Shown here: one piece after another, positions 6,021 to 9,044 of the stretch
Layout of the letters: each line of letters opens with the position of its first letter
Numbering within the stretch: the stretch's first letter is position 1
From: Roseiarcus sp050015575
Lineage (GTDB): Bacteria > Pseudomonadota > Alphaproteobacteria > Rhizobiales > Beijerinckiaceae
Direction: 5' to 3'
Length of the DNA: 9,044 nucleotides
NCBI GenBank assembly: GCA_050015575.1
Contig: JBEKBD010000113.1
Span: forward strand, 1-9,044
Notes under the pieces: model-generated
Seen by the model: the letters and a program-made list of their open reading frames with translations, nothing else
The model's database searches: none
What the model was told of the DNA's origin: nothing
Made by a program: the position numbers and the translations under genes

Positions 6021-6681
6021 CGCGCGCCCCTCCTACATTCCCGAGTCCTACTGGGACGCCTCGGCCGGCAAGGTCAAAGAGGCGGAATTCGAGAAGCATT
6101 TCAACGAGCTCCAGACGCGCGTCGCGGCTGAGGAATCGCGCCGCCTGACGCTGCCGGCCAAGCCCGAAGACTACAAGATCGAGCTGCCGAAGGATTTCAA
6201 GTTGCCGCAGGGCGTCGAGTTCAAGCTCGACATTTCGAATCCGCTGTGGGCGCAGGGGCAGGCTTGGGCGCAGAAGCACGGGCTGAGCCAGGAAGCTTTC
6301 GCCGAAGCAATCGCGCTGGTCGCCGGCGACCGCGTTGGCACCGAGGCTCAGATCGTTCAGGCGCGCAACGCCGAAATCGGCAAGCTCGGCGCCAACGGTC
6401 AGGCGCGCATTACCGCCGTCGAGACCTGGGCGAAGGGCATGCTCGGCCAAGAGACCGGCGCGCGCTTCGTCTCGAGACTGTTCACCGCCGCCGACGTTCA
6501 AATGGCCGAGGCGCTGATTTCAAAGTTCACCGGCGCCGGCACGTTCCGCCAGGGCGGTCGCGAGCCGCCAGAGACACCCGGCAAGCTGACCGAAGAGCAA
6601 TACAACAAGCTCAGCATCCCGGATCGAATCGCCTATGCGCGCCAGCAGACGGCCGCGGCGGCGGGCAAGAAGGTCGCCTGA
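5869..6681 (+). CDS. Head scaffolding / capsid assembly protein
   Basis: The protein has 270 residues and directly precedes the capsid region, as scaffolds do. The start must be GTG 5869: an in-frame TAG lies at 5860-5862, and no later ATG, GTG or TTG occurs before the conserved part. Residues 2-54 are almost only Pro, Ser, Ala and Thr, clearly disordered. The ordered region begins with YIPESYWD (56-63). Next come EFEKHFNELQ, then PEDYKIELPKDFKLPQGVEF (99-118), a motif recurring in phage scaffold-like proteins. A long charged helical region follows, including HGLSQEAF. The basic C-terminus ends in AGKKVA, and scaffold C-termini commonly bind the coat. Scaffold directs coat polymerisation around the portal and is then lost. 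No protease motif is seen. The 152-nt overlap with the upstream gene accounts for the low-complexity arm. Confidence 0.85.
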   Translation: MTELAPSPSASPAPSSAPSAASPAAVSSSPTPSSPVSPSPSPQPSPTPQPSARPSYIPESYWDASAGKVKEAEFEKHFNELQTRVAAEESRRLTLPAKPEDYKIELPKDFKLPQGVEFKLDISNPLWAQGQAWAQKHGLSQEAFAEAIALVAGDRVGTEAQIVQARNAEIGKLGANGQARITAVETWAKGMLGQETGARFVSRLFTAADVQMAEALISKFTGAGTFRQGGREPPETPGKLTEEQYNKLSIPDRIAYARQQTAAAAGKKVA

Positions 6682-6682
6682 G

Positions 6683-6901
6683 ATGACGGTTTTCACTGCC
6701 ACACTCGTCGATCAGAGCTTCGATAAGAAGTCGGCCGAGGTCGGCTACATCGCCAGGGTGCTTCGGCACATGGCCGACGATGTCGAGAGGAGCCAGGGCA
6801 CGATCAGCGCGGCGACCTCCGTTCTCGACGTTAACCAAGCAGGCACGCCGAACACCGCCGTCGCTCAATGGACTTACACGGCGAGCGCGTCCAATCCGTG
6901 A
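6683..6901 (+). CDS. Small phage structural-type protein before the capsid gene
   Basis: The product has 72 residues. ATG 6683 starts 1 nt after the scaffold stop, with AAGAAGG at 6667-6673 upstream. The protein begins with TLVDQSFDKKSAEVGYIARV. It continues with DDVERSQGTIS, and ends in a beta-like QWTYTASAS tail. There is no membrane segment or signal peptide. Short genes of this style are common between scaffold and major capsid in phages, but I do not recognise a named family. A head accessory or minor structural role is inferred from position only. Confidence 0.7.
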   Translation: MTVFTATLVDQSFDKKSAEVGYIARVLRHMADDVERSQGTISAATSVLDVNQAGTPNTAVAQWTYTASASNP

Positions 6902-6905
6902 TTTG

Positions 6906-6911
6906 AAGGGG
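6906..6911 (+). promoter_or_regulatory. Strong ribosome binding site for the major capsid gene
   Basis: AAGGGG at 6906-6911, followed by AA, sits 7 nt before ATG 6919. It lies in a rare 17-nt gap between genes. Most neighbours rely on stop-start overlap with weaker sites, so this fits the high expression needed for the coat protein. Confidence 0.7.
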
Positions 6912-6918
6912 AATTTCG

Positions 6919-7872
6919 ATGGCCGTCAGCAATCTCATGACCCTCACGGAATATGCCAAGGGAATGGCGCCGGAGGACGTTCGTCGGCCGGTGATCGAGA
7001 TGTTCGCCCAATACTCCGACGTCTTCGAAGTCATGCCCTTCGAGGGCTTGAAGGGGGCGAAATACGTCGGCTATCGCGAGGCCGCGCTGGCGACGCCGGT
7101 CTTCCGCGCCGTCAACGAGGCGTCTTCGTCTGGGCACGGCGTGATCTCGCCCTTCGACGAAGCGACCTACATCATCGACCACGACATCGACGTCGACCGC
7201 GCCATTCAGGATCGCTTCGGGCCGGAGCGCCGTAGTTACGAAGAGCGAATGGGCATCACCGCCTTCGCCCGCCTGTGGATCGATACTTTCGTCAAAGGCG
7301 ACCAGTCGGTCAATCCGCGCGTCTTCAACGGCCTCCAGGTGCGCGCGCAGAAGTTTGGCCGTCTCTACTACAACTCGACTGCCTCGGGCGGCGCCGCGCT
7401 GTCGCTCGCCAATCTCGACACCATGCTCAACAACTTGTCGGGCAAGTCGGGCACGCGCTTCCTGTTCGTTCCCTTCCTGTCGCTGCCGCTTTGGATCCAG
7501 GCGGCGCGCAACACGTCGCTGACGGGCTACGTCATGCAGACGTGGGACGAGATCGGCCGGCCGAAGTTGACCTACGCCGGGATTCGGCTGCTCTATGGCT
7601 ATCCGAAGGATGACCAAGTGCCGGTCCTCCAGTTCAACGAGGTCGGCGACGGCGGCGGCTCGGCGGTCACCGCCTCGCTTTACGGCCTGACGCTCGGCGA
7701 AGGCATGATGCGCGGCATCTACGTGCGCAACCTGACGCCCGAAGACGTCGGCCTGCTCGAAGACCGAAAGACCTATCGCACTCACATTTCCTGGGACGTC
7801 AGCTTGGTCGACGAATTCAAATATTGCATGACCAGGATGACGTCCTGGACCAACGCGCCGATCGTGGCCTGA
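6919..7872 (+). CDS. Major capsid protein (HK97-fold coat)
   Basis: The product has 317 residues. It lies directly downstream of scaffold and small-protein genes and has the best ribosome site in the window. The N-terminal arm (MTLTEYAKGM, then PVIEMFAQYSDVFEVMPFEG) leads into KYVGYREAALATPVFRAVNE, the pattern of a large family of phage coat proteins with the HK97 fold. A further family-like motif is FVKGDQSVNPRVFNGLQVR at 124-142. The C-terminal half contains beta-rich A-domain-like segments (ASLYGLTLGE, MMRGIYVRNL, HISWDVSL). No long cleavable N-terminal delta domain is visible, so scaffolding is probably by the separate protein upstream. Hundreds of copies would form the icosahedral shell. 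Confidence 0.92.
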   Translation: MAVSNLMTLTEYAKGMAPEDVRRPVIEMFAQYSDVFEVMPFEGLKGAKYVGYREAALATPVFRAVNEASSSGHGVISPFDEATYIIDHDIDVDRAIQDRFGPERRSYEERMGITAFARLWIDTFVKGDQSVNPRVFNGLQVRAQKFGRLYYNSTASGGAALSLANLDTMLNNLSGKSGTRFLFVPFLSLPLWIQAARNTSLTGYVMQTWDEIGRPKLTYAGIRLLYGYPKDDQVPVLQFNEVGDGGGSAVTASLYGLTLGEGMMRGIYVRNLTPEDVGLLEDRKTYRTHISWDVSLVDEFKYCMTRMTSWTNAPIVA

Positions 7873-7884
7873 GAGGATCAACCG

Positions 7885-8469
7885 ATGTTCACGCTCCGCG
7901 GTTTCATCGAAAGCATCGCCTCGCCGCTCGGCGCCGCGCTGCACATGGGCGATCGGACTTACACCTTCGACGCCAATAACGGCCTTTCCGACGGCGCGTC
8001 GGCGCTGACCGTCTCTGGCTACGCGCAGTATGGCGGCGCTGACGGCATTGTCGATACCGGCGGCAACCAGAACGTCACGATCACGTTGCCCTCGATCGCC
8101 TCGGTCTCGTCCATCACGCCGCAGCAAGCGCGCATCGACTGCGTCATCCCGATCTGGCTGACGGCGATCATCGTGACGAGCGGCTGTTACTACAAGCTGC
8201 TAGCGCTGATCTCGAATGACCCGTCCTTCGGTTCCGGCAACGTGCAGATTGGCGGCTCGCTGCAGTTCGGCATCGCCGGCTCGAACGATGTGCCGAACGG
8301 CATCACCACGCCGACGCCGAACGCGATCGGCGGCGACCCCTACGAGTTGCTGCTGACGACCGAGCAGAACAACGTGAAGTACGAGTACGTCAAGCTGTAT
8401 GTCGTACTCGGCGGCTCCAACGCCTCGATCACCTTCAAGGCGTTCCTCGCCGTCCTGCCACAGATGTGA
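7885..8469 (+). CDS. Beta-rich protein after the coat gene, candidate capsid cement/decoration protein
   Basis: The product has 194 residues, with GAGAGGA at 7871-7877 before ATG 7885. It is rich in Gly, Ser, Thr, Ile and Val, with alternating hydrophobic strands (QNVTITLPSIASVSSI, YELLLTTEQN, YEYVKLYVVLGG, ITFKAFLAVLP). This suggests a mostly beta, possibly jelly-roll fold. A moderately hydrophobic stretch (VIPIWLTAIIVTSGCYY) looks like buried strands, not a clear membrane helix. Genes placed right after the coat often encode decoration or cement proteins, such as Bbp16 after the coat gene in Bordetella phage BPP-1. The match here is in position and style; I cannot show homology. A minor head or tail-joining protein is the alternative. 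Confidence 0.7.
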   Translation: MFTLRGFIESIASPLGAALHMGDRTYTFDANNGLSDGASALTVSGYAQYGGADGIVDTGGNQNVTITLPSIASVSSITPQQARIDCVIPIWLTAIIVTSGCYYKLLALISNDPSFGSGNVQIGGSLQFGIAGSNDVPNGITTPTPNAIGGDPYELLLTTEQNNVKYEYVKLYVVLGGSNASITFKAFLAVLPQM

Positions 8470-8472
8470 GCG

Positions 8473-9036
8473 ATGATGGCCGAAACGATCCAACTCAACG
8501 AGTTCATCAAACTCAGCAATCTCGGCCCCGACGCGGTGGCGATGGCCGATCGCGAGCGCTCGATGGTCTATGTCTGGGACTGTGGCCCAACGGCGCCGAG
8601 CGCGCCGCGCCGTCCCGTCGCGCCAAAGGGCAAGGAAGGCGATCCCGAGTTTGACCTGGCGATGGTCGACTTCCGCCAGGCGCTCGTCGATTATGAAGCC
8701 GATCTGAAAACCTACGGCGCGCGCAAGGAAGAGTTCGCGCACTGGCAGCGGCAGAACGGCGGCCCGATCGAGCTCAAGATGTGGTCGGTCGACGCGCGCG
8801 ACGCCTTCGCGCGCGACGGGAAGGCAGTTGACGAAGGCCGCCAGCCGGCCAAGCGCTATTTCATTTCCTCGCGCACGCGCGGCCATGAGTCGCTGCCCAA
8901 CCAAGGCCTGCCCGGCAACTTGAAGCCCGGCAAGGGCCATCTCGAAAACCTGCGCCGCGAGCGCGAAGGCGACGCCGACCTTGACGCGGCCCGTCGCGCG
9001 GACCCGATCTTCGGCGCCATGGAGAGACGAGCATGA
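8473..9036 (+). CDS. Conserved-looking phage protein of unknown function
   Basis: The product has 187 residues. ATG 8473 follows the previous stop by 3 nt, and a second ATG at 8476 is an equally possible start; the ribosome site is weak. A Pro-rich stretch (AP/RRPVAP, about 40-52) is followed by acidic, helical sequence (DLAMVDFRQALVDYEADLKT). Next is a Trp-containing segment, HWQRQNGGPIELKMWSVDAR. The C-terminus is basic with many Arg and Gly (PGNLKPGKGHLENLRRERE). There is no signal peptide or membrane segment. The composition suggests a soluble virion or connector-associated protein. The stop overlaps the next start (ATGA). I do not recognise the family. Confidence 0.7.
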   Translation: MMAETIQLNEFIKLSNLGPDAVAMADRERSMVYVWDCGPTAPSAPRRPVAPKGKEGDPEFDLAMVDFRQALVDYEADLKTYGARKEEFAHWQRQNGGPIELKMWSVDARDAFARDGKAVDEGRQPAKRYFISSRTRGHESLPNQGLPGNLKPGKGHLENLRREREGDADLDAARRADPIFGAMERRA

Positions 9037-9044
9037 ATATGAAG
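9033..9044 (+). CDS. First codons of the next gene, cut by the window end
   Basis: ATG 9033 overlaps the previous stop as ATGA and is preceded by GGAGAG at 9021-9026 with 6-nt spacing. Only four codons (MNMK) are visible. The coupling pattern and ribosome site match the rest of the operon, so a real gene start is likely. Nothing can be said about its product. Confidence 0.55.

Noticed and set aside
6874..8127. 417-codon minus-strand open frame antisense to the major capsid gene
   Set aside because: It is a mirror of coat-gene codon bias; the product is Arg/Asp/Val-rich without motifs, and no ribosome site was noted.
8794..8820. Tandem GCGCGCGAC repeat as a possible functional repeat
   Set aside because: Two short copies encode similar residues (ARDAFARD) and are explained by codon choice.

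Overview
The window is the head-morphogenesis block of a tailed bacteriophage or prophage. Short-tailed (podovirus-like) morphology is the best guess, from the portal type. The DNA is GC-rich and codons mostly end in G or C. The proteins, and the style of the small serine recombinase at the left edge, suggest an alphaproteobacterial host, probably Rhizobiales-like. The host is an inference from composition and protein style; no host gene is visible.

Layout. At the left edge (1-103, minus strand) is the N-terminus of a serine recombinase. A short divergent intergenic region follows, containing a perfect 16-bp palindrome at 171-186 identical to the canonical chromosomal parS (ParB-binding) site. 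The start codon of the first rightward gene lies inside this palindrome. Everything after it is one dense plus-strand operon to the end of the window. In order it encodes: a 72-aa unknown; a 259-aa unknown with an internal duplication; a 52-aa basic protein; a 192-aa protein with a possible metal-binding HExxE motif; terminase large subunit; a 168-aa possible permuted papain/NlpC-like protein; a 70-aa Gln-rich protein; portal; a 118-aa unknown; scaffold; a 72-aa unknown; major capsid protein; a beta-rich candidate capsid cement protein; a 187-aa unknown; and the first codons of another gene.

How it works together. Terminase, portal, scaffold and major capsid form the usual prohead assembly and DNA-packaging set, and the small proteins between them sit where head accessory proteins usually lie. 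Most junctions are ATGA or TGATG overlaps, pointing to translational coupling on one long transcript. No terminator or internal promoter was seen, and no gene-free stretch exceeds about 75 bases. No small terminase subunit is recognisable by sequence.

Most notable points: (1) the exact parS between recombinase and head operon; (2) two long out-of-frame gene overlaps (98 and 152 nt) whose codon-position bias shows which frame is the overprinted one; (3) an internally duplicated protein upstream of the terminase; (4) two enzyme-like accessory proteins flanking the terminase.
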